A stretch of 64,000 nucleotides of DNA from Planctomycetaceae bacterium (GTDB lineage Bacteria; Planctomycetota; Planctomycetia; Pirellulales; Lacipirellulaceae): assembly GCA_003233055.1 (NCBI GenBank), contig QIKP01000006.1:1-64000 (forward strand). Reading direction: 5' to 3'. Below are positions 8,996 to 19,312 of the stretch, one piece after another. Every line of letters starts with the position of its first letter. The stretch's first letter is position 1. Made by a program: the position numbers and the translations under genes. Below the pieces are notes generated by a model. The model had not been told where the DNA came from. It worked only from the letters and a program-made list of their open reading frames with translations, and searched no databases.

Positions 8996-10441
8996 TTACG
9001 CTCTTCGTTCGGTTGCGACAAATCGCTGCAGCAGGTCGGTCACCGGGGCCGCGTCGAGTGCCCCGATGTCGAAGAACCAGTCGAGCAGACCCTGCACCCG
9101 CTCTTCTGGAAATCGTGTTCGGGCATTGGCCACAAATTTATCACGCAGCGCGGGGATCGCCTCCTCCTGCCGCCTCGGATGCCCGAGCGGGTACTCCACT
9201 TCCACGCGATCGGTTGCCGACCCATCGGCGAAGAAAACTTGTACCGAATTGGCGATCGATCGTTTCTCCGCGTCGAGGTAATCTCGGGAGTAACGAGCGA
9301 CTTCCACGACTTCCATCTTAGCTCGCAGTTGGTCGATGCGCGGATCGTCGGCTACGGAGCCTTCGTAGTGATCGGCCGTTAAGTCGCCATGGAGCATCGC
9401 GACTGCCGTGATGTATTGCAAACAATGGTCACGGTCGGCCCGGTTGTGGAGCGGGCCCGTCTTGTGAATGATCCGCATCGCTGGCTCTTGCGTCTCGATG
9501 CGGACGCGCTCGATGGCATCAAACCGGCCCACCACTTCTGGATGCAGCGCGATCGCCGCCTCCGCGGCCGTTTGTGCGTGAAACTCGGCCGGGTAAGTGA
9601 CCTTGAAGAGGACATGCTCCATGACGTAGCTCTTGAAGGGGCGGTTGACGACCAACGATTTCCCGCCCAGTACGACGTCACCAAATCCCCATTGCGGTGC
9701 CGTTAGCGCGCTGGCGTAGCCCTGCTCGCCTGCCATCGTCCAAAGCGCGAGTTGCACTCCTCGTCGCGTTGCGTCACCGGCGGCCCAGCTCTTTCGAGAG
9801 CCGGTGTTGGGGGCATGGCGATAAGTTCGCAGGCAGCCCCCATCGATCCAGGCGTTACTCAACGCGGCACAGATTTGATCGATCGAACCCCCAAGCATCC
9901 GGGTCACCACAGCGGTCGTCGCGATTCGCACCAAGAGGACGTGGTCGAGGCCGATGCGATTCAGCGAATTCTCCAGCGCCAGCACGCCTTGAATCTCGTG
10001 GGCTTGGATCGACGCGGTGAGAATATCCCGAATCGTGAAAGTCCGAATCGTGGAAGCCTGTGGGAGATCGTCTCGGCGGCTCAAATAGTCGGCTACCGCC
10101 AAGATGCCCCCGAGGTTGTCGGAGGGATGCCCCCACTCCGCCGCAAGCCAAGTGTCGTTGAAGTCGAGCCAGCGGATCATCGCGCCAAGGTTAAACGCTG
10201 CGGTCACGGGGTCGAGCTCATGCAGCGTCCCAGGCACCCGCGCGCCACCCGGCATGTTGGCACCTGGAACCACAGGGCCCAGCACTTGAGTGCATTCCGG
10301 GTAGTTGAGTGCCCTCAGCGCACAGCCAAGGCTGTCCATCAGGCAGAGCCTCGCATTGGCGTAAGCCTTGTCGCAGAAATTCGGTTCGCCCGCCACGTAC
10401 TCCGCGATGTCGACTAGCAGCGGATCGTAGGCGTGGCTCAT
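8996..10441 (-). CDS. prpD: MmgE/PrpD family protein (2-methylcitrate dehydratase-like)
   Basis: The 481-aa protein matches the MmgE/PrpD fold over its full length: the N-terminal helical domain has AYANARLCLMDSLGCALRAL and RWLDFNDTW, and the C-terminal lid has KVTYPAEFHAQTAAEAA. Family members dehydrate 2-methylcitrate in propionate catabolism or act as cis-aconitate decarboxylases. No prpB or prpC homologue lies in the window, so the substrate cannot be fixed, but propionyl-CoA produced via mmsA-type chemistry would be a fitting source. It is a single gene on the minus strand, 57 bp downstream of ybaB, which could form an operon with it. Confidence 0.88.
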   Translation of the reverse strand: MSHAYDPLLVDIAEYVAGEPNFCDKAYANARLCLMDSLGCALRALNYPECTQVLGPVVPGANMPGGARVPGTLHELDPVTAAFNLGAMIRWLDFNDTWLAAEWGHPSDNLGGILAVADYLSRRDDLPQASTIRTFTIRDILTASIQAHEIQGVLALENSLNRIGLDHVLLVRIATTAVVTRMLGGSIDQICAALSNAWIDGGCLRTYRHAPNTGSRKSWAAGDATRRGVQLALWTMAGEQGYASALTAPQWGFGDVVLGGKSLVVNRPFKSYVMEHVLFKVTYPAEFHAQTAAEAAIALHPEVVGRFDAIERVRIETQEPAMRIIHKTGPLHNRADRDHCLQYITAVAMLHGDLTADHYEGSVADDPRIDQLRAKMEVVEVARYSRDYLDAEKRSIANSVQVFFADGSATDRVEVEYPLGHPRRQEEAIPALRDKFVANARTRFPEERVQGLLDWFFDIGALDAAPVTDLLQRFVATERRA

Positions 10442-10498
10442 GAAGTTCCCTCATCGGACGGCGGGCCCTGTCGTGCGTGTCGTGCGACAAGCGGCGGC

Positions 10499-10849
10499 CT
10501 ACGCACCACCTTTATTTCCCAAAAGATCCCCCAAGCCAGGGAGCCCCATTCCGCCCGTCAGTTCGAGCATGGCTTGCTGATGCATTTCCTCGGCTTTCGC
10601 CTTGGCAGCATTGAACGCGGCCGGGAGCAAATCCTCCAGCATCTCGCGATCGTTCAGTTGGGGATCGATTCGCACCGTCAGCACGTCCCCCGCGCCATTC
10701 ACCTCGACCTCCACCATCCCGCCACCTGCCATGCCGGTCGCCCGCTTGGTCTTCAGGTTGTCGGTGAGCGATTTCATTTTCCCGCTCATCTCCTGGGCCT
10801 GCTTCATGAGATTTCCCACGTTGCCCAGCGCACCAAGTCCTTTGAGCAT
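10499..10849 (-). CDS. ybaB: YbaB/EbfC nucleoid-associated protein
   Basis: Small DNA-binding protein of the YbaB/EbfC family, 116 aa from the chosen start MLKGLGALGNVGNLMKQ. This start is preceded by GGAAAGGA at 5 bp and fits the family length; an upstream in-frame ATG would add 17 unrelated residues. The family hallmarks are visible: the N-terminal helix MKQAQEMSGKM, the central beta-sheet GGGMVEVEVNGAGDV, and the C-terminal helix with AAFNAAKAKAEEMHQ. In many bacteria ybaB sits between dnaX and recR; neither is here. Confidence 0.92.
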   Translation of the reverse strand: MLKGLGALGNVGNLMKQAQEMSGKMKSLTDNLKTKRATGMAGGGMVEVEVNGAGDVLTVRIDPQLNDREMLEDLLPAAFNAAKAKAEEMHQQAMLELTGGMGLPGLGDLLGNKGGA

Positions 10850-11292
10850 GTCATTCCTTTCCTTATTGGGGTATCCAACGCCCCCGGCCAGCCCCATCAC
10901 GGAGGCCGTCCAAGAGACCTATATTTCTTTTAATGGACTCTTTCCGAGAAAGGGATTCACCACGAATCCAACAAATCCTCTCAACAGAAACGGGATACCG
11001 ATCAGACGCAAGCCAATAGAAAAATGTCTTCGCTGTCGCCCCGTAGGCTCGACCAAGATTGGTCAGGGCTATTCCGTGACTGTTCACCATCGAAAGAAGG
11101 AACCACTCGTCCGATTCGTAATTCTTCTTGCCTCGAATGGTGGGAACGGCTATCTTTTTTCACCTACCGATGACTCGCTCAGTATTACGCGGTTTACGCC
11201 GGATTGCAATGGCGACGCCGTTGCTCCGAACGATCGTTAGTCGGTTTATCGGCCGGTAGGTCGGCCATCTTGGCCGACACCAAAGTTGCCTG
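10850..11292. other. Gene-free spacer between ybaB and the distal end of the CRISPR array
   Basis: No convincing coding region. The open frames here are short, have no ribosome binding site and are not protein-like. It contains scattered copies of TCCGATTCG-type short repeats and a weak GACCAAG/CTTGGTC-like palindrome near 11047-11068. It is at the trailer (old) end of the array, so it is not the leader. Confidence 0.5.
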
Positions 11293-14200
11293 TTTTCAAT
11301 CCGCGCCCCCGCGTGGGGGCGATGCGGCGAGAATGCGGCAATGGGGGGAGCACGCCAGTTTCAATCCGCGCCCCCGCGTGGGGGCGATGGCAAGGTGATA
11401 TGGATCATCACCGAGGCCGACCGTTTCAATCCGCGCCCCCGCGTGGGGGCGATGACTATCGAGATGGGATCCGGGACGTTTCCAAGCTTGTTTCAATCCG
11501 CGCCCCCGCGTGGGGGCGATTCGACTACGATGCGGCAGAGGCCGATGCACTGGGTCGTTTCAATCCGCGCCCCCGCGTGGGGGCGATGCCGGGAAGGAGC
11601 CAAAGATGAGAGCGACAGACAGTTTCAATCCGCGCCCCCGCGTGGGGGCGATGGCAGTCGAAAAAGCAACAAGATGATCGCCAAGAGTTTCAATCCGCGC
11701 CCCCGCGTGGGGGCGATGTTAGGTACCGCCCGCTTCCTTGTGGCGAGTCTGTTTCAATCCGCGCCCCCGCGTGGGGGCGATTCGGTGCAGCGTTCGTCGG
11801 TGCGATGCTCTTCCTGTTTCAATCCGCGCCCCCGCGTGGGGGCGATGCGCGGCAATAGAGCCGCTGGATTAGCTGGCCTCAGTTTCAATCCGCGCCCCCG
11901 CGTGGGGGCGATCTGCATGTCAGACGCGCCAGCAAATTTCAGCGTATGTTTCAATCCGCGCCCCCGCGTGGGGGCGATGTGATATGCAGGTCGTGCGTCG
12001 CGATGTCGTCGATGTTTCAATCCGCGCCCCCGCGTGGGGGCGATCGTCGGTGACGAAAGCGACGACGGCTATCAGGCTGTTTCAATCCGCGCCCCCGCGT
12101 GGGGGCGATTCGCGCAAGCGATTGCGTCCTGCCGGTACACGCCGTTTCAATCCGCGCCCCCGCGTGGGGGCGATGGTGTAGACTGATGCCGCCGCAGAAA
12201 TGTCTTTGTTTCAATCCGCGCCCCCGCGTGGGGGCGATGGCGTCGAGGAGTGTCGCGGGAGTCCGTTCAGCGTTTCAATCCGCGCCCCCGCGTGGGGGCG
12301 ATCCCCACAATATCGGCGCAGCCATGATGTCCGGCGGTTTCAATCCGCGCCCCCGCGTGGGGGCGATTTCGCAGCCATCCCCTTTCCGGAATGGTAATCG
12401 AGTTTCAATCCGCGCCCCCGCGTGGGGGCGATGCTGATGCCGCCGCGACCGCCCGCCTCGAAAGTGTTTCAATCCGCGCCCCCGCGTGGGGGCGATGCCA
12501 AAGCAGATGGTCGCCGTCCACTACCGACTGTTTCAATCCGCGCCCCCGCGTGGGGTCGCCGTCCACTACCGACTGTTTCAATCCGCGCCCCCGCGTGGGG
12601 GCGATGATTTCCCGAACGAATCCTCGCCTTGACCGATTTTGTTTCAATCCGCGCCCCCGCGTGGGGGCGATCTGAGGATTGAGGTCCGCCCCACCAGCTC
12701 GACGGTTTCAATCCGCGCCCCCGCGTGGGGGCGATCGGCCTGACGGGCCAACTCGACGTCGGCTACGGAGTCGCGTTTCAATCCGCGCCCCCGCGTGGGG
12801 GCGATAATTATCCGACATTGCTATTGACGTGGAGGGGTGTTTCAATCCGCGCCCCCGCGTGGGGGCGATGTCGGTGACAAAAGCGACGCGGACTATCAGG
12901 CTGTTTCAATCCGCGCCCCCGCGTGGGGGCGATAAGAAAAACGAAACAACAGGATGCACCGAAGTTGTTTCAATCCGCGCCCCCGCGTGGGGGCGATGTG
13001 ATTAGGTTCTTGCCGCCCAGGCCCTGCGAAAGGTTTCAATCCGCGCCCCCGCGTGGGGGCGATGTGCTGCTATCAGTCGCGCCGGAGCATCGCGTAAAAT
13101 GTTTCAATCCGCGCCCCCGCGTGGGGGCGATCTGCCGGCGTGCCGGGTGCCGTCGCGACCGCGCTGGTTTCAATCCGCGCCCCCGCGTGGGGGCGATTCG
13201 ACCGACCATTTCTCTTTTTGCGCCTCCATGATGTTTCAATCCGCGCCCCCGCGTGGGGGCGATCTCGCTGGCCGCCCTCGTCGCGAAGTCCAGACTGTTT
13301 CAATCCGCGCCCCCGCGTGGGGGCGATGATAAACTACTGTCTAAATAGTGATGTCTCCGAAGTTTCAATCCGCGCCCCCGCGTGGGGGCGATCGGCTAAA
13401 TCAGCGAGCAACAGCTCGCTAAAGAGGTTTCAATCCGCGCCCCCGCGTGGGGGCGATATTCGCAGCCATCCCCTTTCCGGGATGGTAATCGAGTTTCAAT
13501 CCGCGCCCCCGCGTGGGGGCGATCCGACGTGACCATTAGCTGGCCCGTGATATTCAGGTTTCAATCCGCGCCCCCGCGTGGGGGCGATGAGTTCCTTGTC
13601 GCCTGTACCTACGTCCAACGTGTTTCAATCCGCGCCCCCGCGTGGGGGCGATGCCGGTGGTCGAGTCGGTCCGAATCGCGGAATAGTTTCAATCCGCGCC
13701 CCCGCGTGGGGGCGATCGGCATCATCCCCGATACGCTTGTGATTGAGTGGGTTTCAATCCGCGCCCCCGCGTGGGGGCGATCTTTGTCCGAGCGACTCCA
13801 GTTCACTGGGCGGCGGTTTCAATCCGCGCCCCCGCGTGGGGGCGATGCCCGACCATTCCGCCCGCACCCGCGCCCTAAATGGTTTCAATCCGCGCCCCCG
13901 CGTGGGGGCGATTCGGCACGGCCCGGCACTCGCGACCGGCACTCGCGTTTCAATCCGCGCCCCCGCGTGGGGGCGATTCTTGACGGCACGAATCAATCAC
14001 CTCCTCGGCGAAAAAAGTTTCAATCCGCGCCCCCGCGTGGGGGCGATAGCGCCGCCCGCATGTATCGCCCGTACCTCGGGTTTCAATCCGCGCCCCCGCG
14101 TGGGGGCGATCTCTGTCATCTCGCGTAATATCGCGTGAGTGGCGGTTTCAATCCGCGCCCCCGCGTGGGGGCGATCACAACTCGCCGGTAAATAATTGCA

Positions 14201-16134
14201 AAGTCCATCGTTTCAATCCGCGCCCCCGCGTGGGGGCGATGGCGGTCGGTCAGGTCATTGCGGTCGATCGAGCGTTTCAATCCGCGCCCCCGCGTGGGGG
14301 CGATGTTTGGTTCGCCAAGTTGTTGCTCCGCACGGGGGTTTCAATCCGCGCCCCCGCGTGGGGGCGATGAGGAGGACATCACAACCACCGTCGACCTGCA
14401 TGTTTCAATCCGCGCCCCCGCGTGGGGGCGATTCCCAGCCACTCCCGATCCCCGCAGGGTGGGACAATTGTTTCAATCCGCGCCCCCGCGTGGGGGCGAT
14501 TCTCCATGGTCTCCAGTTCCAATGTCTCACTTTGGTTTCAATCCGCGCCCCCGCGTGGGGGCGATGGCAGACCGTAACGTCTGAGAACATCGCAATTGGT
14601 TTCAATCCGCGCCCCCGCGTGGGGGCGATCGGTTGGTGAACAGGGCGTCCAGGTGTTTTTCCGTTTCAATCCGCGCCCCCGCGTGGGGGCGATCCCTATC
14701 CTGAGCCTGTAGCAGCATTCGATCATTGTTTCAATCCGCGCCCCCGCGTGGGGGCGATATTTCCCCTAACGGAGATAACACGATGAGTAGTGTTTCAATC
14801 CGCGCCCCCGCGTGGGGGCGATCATTCGCCGAGCAAACGACCTTGTCTGCAATCCTGTTTCAATCCGCGCCCCCGCGTGGGGGCGATATTTCGTCTTAGC
14901 GGCGGGCTCCGCGCCGACACTGGTTTCAATCCGCGCCCCCGCGTGGGGGCGATCTCTTCCCATTTATCTCTTGCCATATCGAGGTCGGGTTTCAATCCGC
15001 GCCCCCGCGTGGGGGCGATGACGACGATGATGATGACGAAAAAAGAGCAGATAGTTTCAATCCGCGCCCCCGCGTGGGGGCGATGACACTCCACACGCTT
15101 GATTCCTTGATCGAGCAGTTTCAATCCGCGCCCCCGCGTGGGGGCGATTCGCGGCGGGTGGCGATGAGTCCTACATTTACGAGCGAGCAGTTTCAATCCG
15201 CGCCCCCGCGTGGGGGCGATTGCAGGTCGTGCGTCGCGATGCCGTCGCTGAAAAGTTTCAATCCGCGCCCCCGCGTGGGGGCGATGTGGAGCAGTGAGCG
15301 AAAAACGACGCGTGAAAAAGTTTCAATCCGCGCCCCCGCGTGGGGGCGATAGCTGCCATCCATGACCGCCCCCCCCCAATTGAAAGTTTCAATCCGCGCC
15401 CCCGCGTGGGGGCGATTTCGACGATCTGTCTCCCGACAACCCCTGCCAAGTTTCAATCCGCGCCCCCGCGTGGGGGCGATTGGATTTCGCGTGCCTCTCG
15501 ACCGTTTGCCCCACCGGTTTCAATCCGCGCCCCCGCGTGGGGGCGATGTGCGGCTCGCCAATGGGGGCACCGGAATCCTCACGTTTCAATCCGCGCCCCC
15601 GCGTGGGGGCGATTTTTGTTCCAGCATCGCCCGATCGGCGACTCATGGTTTCAATCCGCGCCCCCGCGTGGGGGCGATCAGCGCACGCCGGCAGCTTTCG
15701 CCAGCGCGACGCGGTTTCAATCCGCGCCCCCGCGTGGGGGCGATAGGCCGAGTGCCAGATACAATGAGTCGGTAAGCTTGTTTCAATCCGCGCCCCCGCG
15801 TGGGGGCGATGCGCTGAGGTTGTTGCTGCCGCAATTCCGGTAATCGTTTCAATCCGCGCCCCCGCGTGGGGGCGATACGAAGGAGTAATTGCGTCGCTGC
15901 GCGGCGAACTGTTTCAATCCGCGCCCCCGCGTGGGGGCGATCGCAACCAATTCGGCACGTACGTCATAGATTCAGTTTCAATCCGCGCCCCCGCGTGGGG
16001 GCGATCCAGGCTGTTGAGTCGTTCGATTTTGTAAATGTGTTTCAATCCGCGCCCCCGCGTGGGGGCGATCCTCCGCTGCCGGCTCGAACCTCCCCCCATC
16101 CACGTTTCAATCCGCGCCCCCGCGTGGGGGCGAT
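11293..16134 (-). CRISPR. Type I-C CRISPR array: 75 repeats, 74 spacers
   Basis: I counted 75 copies of a 31-bp repeat, mean period 65 bp; spacers are mostly 33-35 nt (extremes 32 and 41). Read on the minus strand the repeat starts ATCG, has a 7-bp stem CGCCCCC/GGGGGCG with an ACGC loop, and ends with the handle CGGATTGAAAC, as in type I-C systems processed by Cas5c. The array lies downstream of cas2 in the same orientation, so the leader is on the right (16135-16354) and the oldest spacer on the left. The left terminal repeat differs in its last crRNA-sense base (C to A). One repeat (12530-12555) is truncated by a duplication. All other repeats look identical by eye. Confidence 0.98.
12511..12600. 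repeat. 45-bp tandem duplication inside the CRISPR array
   Basis: A unit made of the last 19 nt of spacer 19 plus 26 nt of the next repeat occurs twice in a row (12511-12555 and 12556-12600). Repeat 20 therefore stops at TGGGG (12555) and lacks the last five bases, and the spacer after it is only 19 nt and duplicates the end of spacer 19. This arose by slippage or recombination, not by Cas1-Cas2 acquisition. A crRNA from this unit would carry a defective 5' repeat end but an intact handle. Confidence 0.9.
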
Positions 16135-16354
16135 TCCGTGGCCATAACGTCAATTATAGCCATGGGTTGCAAGGCAGTGATCGCGAACCTGTCTCCCAAT
16201 CGGGAAGCCACGCTCACGAGAAGGGCCTCTCGCCGTCCAAGTCCTTTCTCTGCACCAAGTTCTAACGATCGCGAACCTCCGGGTGGTTCTGCGTGCGCTT
16301 CGGGTTCGCACACCCTGATTTCACCGCGACGCTTCCATTATGACTTCTGTTGGG
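16135..16354 (-). promoter_or_regulatory. CRISPR leader with predicted array promoter
   Basis: The 220 bp between the cas2 stop and the first repeat have no gene and lie on the acquisition side of the array. On the minus strand a perfect TATAAT is present at 16158-16153, about 19 bp before the first repeat, which would put the start of pre-crRNA just upstream of that repeat. A 12-bp direct repeat, GATCGCGAACCT, occurs at 16179-16190 and 16267-16278 (88 bp apart) and may be a leader motif for adaptation. No good -35 box is visible. Confidence 0.7.
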
Positions 16355-16645
16355 CTAGACGATAAGAGGGCCTTCCACATCGTAGCCAGAGTTCGTCCCG
16401 TGGTGTTCAACGCGTCGATGCCAATTGGAACCCAGATAGTAGAAACGAAGGCTATCGGTATTCGGATCGATGGTCCCCAGTAGTCGATTTTTGCATTCGG
16501 TCCACTGGGCTGGGTCGACTTTCATCTCGAAGACGGAATTTTGCACACGCTGTCCGTAGTCGAGGCACGTTTTGGCAGCGCGACGCAGGCGGCGTTTTCC
16601 TTCGGACGTTGTCGTGGCCACGTCATAAGTTACGAGAACATACAT
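16355..16645 (-). CDS. cas2: CRISPR adaptation endoribonuclease-fold protein Cas2
   Basis: Cas2 dimer bridges two Cas1 dimers in spacer integration. The 96-aa protein starts MYVLVTYDV, with the conserved Asp8 of the ferredoxin-like fold, then [23 protein letters not shown], the family signature of subtype I-C Cas2. I chose this ATG because an open frame extending 52 residues upstream would overlap cas1 and is not Cas2-like. The cas1 stop lies 4 bp upstream, so the two are translationally linked. It is the last cas gene before the leader. Confidence 0.95.
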   Translation of the reverse strand: MYVLVTYDVATTTSEGKRRLRRAAKTCLDYGQRVQNSVFEMKVDPAQWTECKNRLLGTIDPNTDSLRFYYLGSNWHRRVEHHGTNSGYDVEGPLIV

Positions 16646-16649
16646 CGGG

Positions 16650-17681
16650 TCACTTCCAAAAGTAGGGGGGGTAAGCATCCATATCACCACGTAGTCGCCG
16701 AGCCATAATCCGAGCTTGCAGGTGAACGAGTAGGCCAACGGTCGTTTTCTCATCCAAAAACGAGTGAGTGATTGTCTCTTGCTTTCTCTTTTGCCAAGCA
16801 ACGAGCACGACCTTTCGACTATCGGGCTTCAATGTGACGGCTCCGTTCTCGAGTACGACAAAATCATTGGCCACCAATTGCCGGCGATTGATAAGAGAAA
16901 GGACAAGCCGGTCTGCCAGAAAAGGGCGAAACTCTTCCATCAAATCGAGTGCTAGGCCAGGGCGACCGGGACGATCGCGATGCAGGAAACCGACAGCCGC
17001 ATCAAGACCCACCGATTCGCAAGCCGAACGAACATCGCACAGCAAGAGTGTATAGACAAACGAGAGAAGAGAATTGATGCGATCGAGTGGCGGGCGACGT
17101 GACCGGCGAGTGAATTGAAAATCGTCGTTATTCGTGAGAATCATGGCATTCAACGCCGGAAAATAGTGCGTGGCCGCCTCTCCTTCGATGCCGCGAAGCG
17201 TGTCGGTCGACTTGGCTGCTTGAGCTTCGACGAGGCTCGCCGACATTCGATTGGCTGCTTTTTTAAGTCGATTGGACCGTTCGCTATCGGACGTGTCGCG
17301 CCGCGCACGATGGAGTACCGATCGGCAGTTGGCCAGTTTACCGATCACAAAAGACCGAGCGAATTCGCAAGTCGCCTCTTCGTTGTCGGCGTCCCGATAC
17401 TGTTGTCGACGCAAGAGGACGTTGCCCGGCGTGTAACCCACAACGCTCGCAAGGAACCTCCCATGCATCGAGAGTAAGGAGAGCGAGACGCCTGCCTCGG
17501 CGCATGCTGCCATGATCGCCGGGCTGCAACCAACTCGACCGAAGCAAACAATGGCATCAAGGTTGTGCAGCGGGACGCGAAGCCGCGTCTCTTTGTCAAT
17601 CCGAACCGCCACCGCTTGGCCCTCCTTCGCCAGATAGGCCCCTTCGGTGGTAACAAACAGCGTGTTGAGATATTGCTTCAT
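16650..17681 (-). CDS. cas1: CRISPR integrase Cas1 (subtype I-C)
   Basis: Metal-dependent integrase that inserts new spacers at the leader end. The 343-aa product starts [21 protein letters not shown], typical of I-C Cas1. The C-terminal helical domain carries [14 protein letters not shown] (active-site Glu) and [22 protein letters not shown] (His and acidic residue). The start was chosen 16 bp after the cas4 stop; a longer open frame upstream overlaps cas4 and is not conserved in character. It acts with Cas2 (4 bp downstream) and Cas4. Confidence 0.96.
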   Translation of the reverse strand: MKQYLNTLFVTTEGAYLAKEGQAVAVRIDKETRLRVPLHNLDAIVCFGRVGCSPAIMAACAEAGVSLSLLSMHGRFLASVVGYTPGNVLLRRQQYRDADNEEATCEFARSFVIGKLANCRSVLHRARRDTSDSERSNRLKKAANRMSASLVEAQAAKSTDTLRGIEGEAATHYFPALNAMILTNNDDFQFTRRSRRPPLDRINSLLSFVYTLLLCDVRSACESVGLDAAVGFLHRDRPGRPGLALDLMEEFRPFLADRLVLSLINRRQLVANDFVVLENGAVTLKPDSRKVVLVAWQKRKQETITHSFLDEKTTVGLLVHLQARIMARRLRGDMDAYPPYFWK

Positions 17682-17697
17682 CGGGAATGGAATCTTT

Positions 17698-18411
17698 CTA
17701 CATGTCTTGGGAGACGTCCTTGGCCCTTCTGGAGGAAAGCTCTTGGTGAATGAACGCAATCGCCGATTTCCGCTCCATCGACTGAGGCAGGCAAATCTCC
17801 ACCAGGGAGCAGGTGTCGCATTTTTTTTCATGTCGAGCGGTCGGCGTCACGCCAAGTTCCATCATCTGGTGAAAGCGCCTCGCCGCATCGCGGGTCGTCG
17901 CACGAATCGCCTCCTCCAAGGGAACTTCGGTCCGACGGCGATCTTTTCCATAGAAAATCTGTCCGCTGGGGATGACAATGTTGTGCATTTCTTCCAGGCA
18001 GATTGCCTGGGCGCATAGCTGCACCTTATCGCAATCATTCTTCTTTGGTTTCCCTCGCTTGTACTCGACCGGTGTGACCGACCAACCAGCCAGCGAGGGA
18101 GCCAGCCGAATCGCCTCGGCTAACGTCCGCCCCTTGAGCGGCTGGCCAGGCGGGGGCCGCCAGAGCACGATGTCGGCAATCCCTGTCAGTCCGAGCGTCA
18201 ACGACCGGAGCGGCAGCCCCCGCGTGATCCTCTCGCCATCGCGAGTCTCTGGCTTGCCCTCATGCGCTTTGGCATGCAGGCTGTTCCCTTCCGCCGTATA
18301 AAGGTTGTCGGCCCAAGCCCTTTCGAGGTGGATCAGCGCGCATTGCCGCTCGCAGAACAGCAAATGCTGCAACGCGCTGATCGGGAGAAGTTGGTCTTCG
18401 GCGAAAGACAT
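17698..18411 (-). CDS. cas4: CRISPR-associated nuclease Cas4
   Basis: RecB-like nuclease that trims prespacers and selects PAM-bearing ends during adaptation. It has 237 aa. The Fe-S ligands are split as in Cas4: Cys20 and Cys24 in LLFCERQC and a C-terminal pair of Cys in [12 protein letters not shown]. The nuclease core shows GIADIVLW and VEYKRGKPK (Asp, Glu, Lys). It lies 10 bp after cas7 and 16 bp before cas1, the standard I-C order, and is intact. Confidence 0.95.
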   Translation of the reverse strand: MSFAEDQLLPISALQHLLFCERQCALIHLERAWADNLYTAEGNSLHAKAHEGKPETRDGERITRGLPLRSLTLGLTGIADIVLWRPPPGQPLKGRTLAEAIRLAPSLAGWSVTPVEYKRGKPKKNDCDKVQLCAQAICLEEMHNIVIPSGQIFYGKDRRRTEVPLEEAIRATTRDAARRFHQMMELGVTPTARHEKKCDTCSLVEICLPQSMERKSAIAFIHQELSSRRAKDVSQDM

Positions 18412-18421
18412 GGCACCTGCT

Positions 18422-19306
18422 TTAGATGTGATGATGCACTGTTATCCCATTCGGCAAATTTGTCTCGTTCACTTCCACGCTGAAGTCTTCAAACGTTCGA
18501 GCAGGCTTCCATTCGCCGTTTTTCGGCTCGGTCCGTTTAACCTTCACCCGCTCAAAAAGCTTATTCGCAGGGGCGTTTCCGAGCGGATCTTTATGCTCAA
18601 ACATGATCAGTGCCTGTGGAGCCATTTCGCCTCGTGCGGCAGAGCGATCGGCCTCGAACATTTGAGCGAGCGACGTCCAAAGAAGATCAAGGTCTTCTCC
18701 GTTTTCATCAAACCCTGTTTTCTCGGCAAGGTGCGGGTTAATAAATCCATGGACGCGGTAGAGGCCATAAGGAACGGTGAACTTGCGGCCCATCGTGCGG
18801 TTGTCGCCCGATTGGTCCTTCGCTTCCTTCTCCGTCGTTACGGCGCAACGTGTAAGGGCATGTTCTTGAGACACGATTGGCTCGATGCTGCGGGCAATCC
18901 CAAACTGGATCGGTCCACGAACCTGCCCACAGTTCACATCCGTCGACATTACCGCGCCAAATGCCCTGATATCGAAGAAGTTGCCGCACATCCAAGCGGT
19001 TACCTTCTTGGCGTCTTCTTCCTCTTTCGGAAGTTTTCGTTTCTCCGGCTTCAGCTTGTATTCGCTATAGGCTCGCGCATGCTGAAGATTGAGCACCGCT
19101 TTTTCTTTGACATAGATTTCGTAAGGAGGCTGCTCGTTGTGGACGAGTCCCACGTAGTTGCGTATTTTCCGTTTGAGACAAACATCCGTCACCAATCCCT
19201 GGCCGGTCTCGGGGTCGATCCGAGGCAGGTTGCCTGTATCAGGATCGCCGTTGGGGTTGCCATCTTTGACATCGAACAGGTAAACAAAATCGTAACGAGA
19301 GATCAT
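18422..19306 (-). CDS. cas7: Cascade backbone protein Cas7 (Csd2)
   Basis: Cas7c forms the helical filament along the crRNA guide and kinks it so that every sixth base is not paired with target. The 294-aa protein starts [26 protein letters not shown], here quoted in part: [14 protein letters not shown] is the Csd2/Csh2 signature. Further family features are [13 protein letters not shown] and [13 protein letters not shown]. It begins 6 bp after the cas8c stop. Full length, no defects seen. Confidence 0.96.
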   Translation of the reverse strand: MISRYDFVYLFDVKDGNPNGDPDTGNLPRIDPETGQGLVTDVCLKRKIRNYVGLVHNEQPPYEIYVKEKAVLNLQHARAYSEYKLKPEKRKLPKEEEDAKKVTAWMCGNFFDIRAFGAVMSTDVNCGQVRGPIQFGIARSIEPIVSQEHALTRCAVTTEKEAKDQSGDNRTMGRKFTVPYGLYRVHGFINPHLAEKTGFDENGEDLDLLWTSLAQMFEADRSAARGEMAPQALIMFEHKDPLGNAPANKLFERVKVKRTEPKNGEWKPARTFEDFSVEVNETNLPNGITVHHHI

Positions 19307-19312
19307 GATGGG

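Noticed and set aside
11293-16134. Array read in plus orientation with the leader at 10.9-11.3 kb
   Set aside because: The minus-strand repeat ends with GGATTGAAAC as in type I-C, the degenerate terminal repeat is at the left, and cas2 lies at the right.
11286-16153. Many open frames encoding Pro/Arg-rich repeated peptides in both strands
   Set aside because: They are translations of the CRISPR repeat (FNPRPRVGAM, SIRAPAWGR and the like) and not genes.
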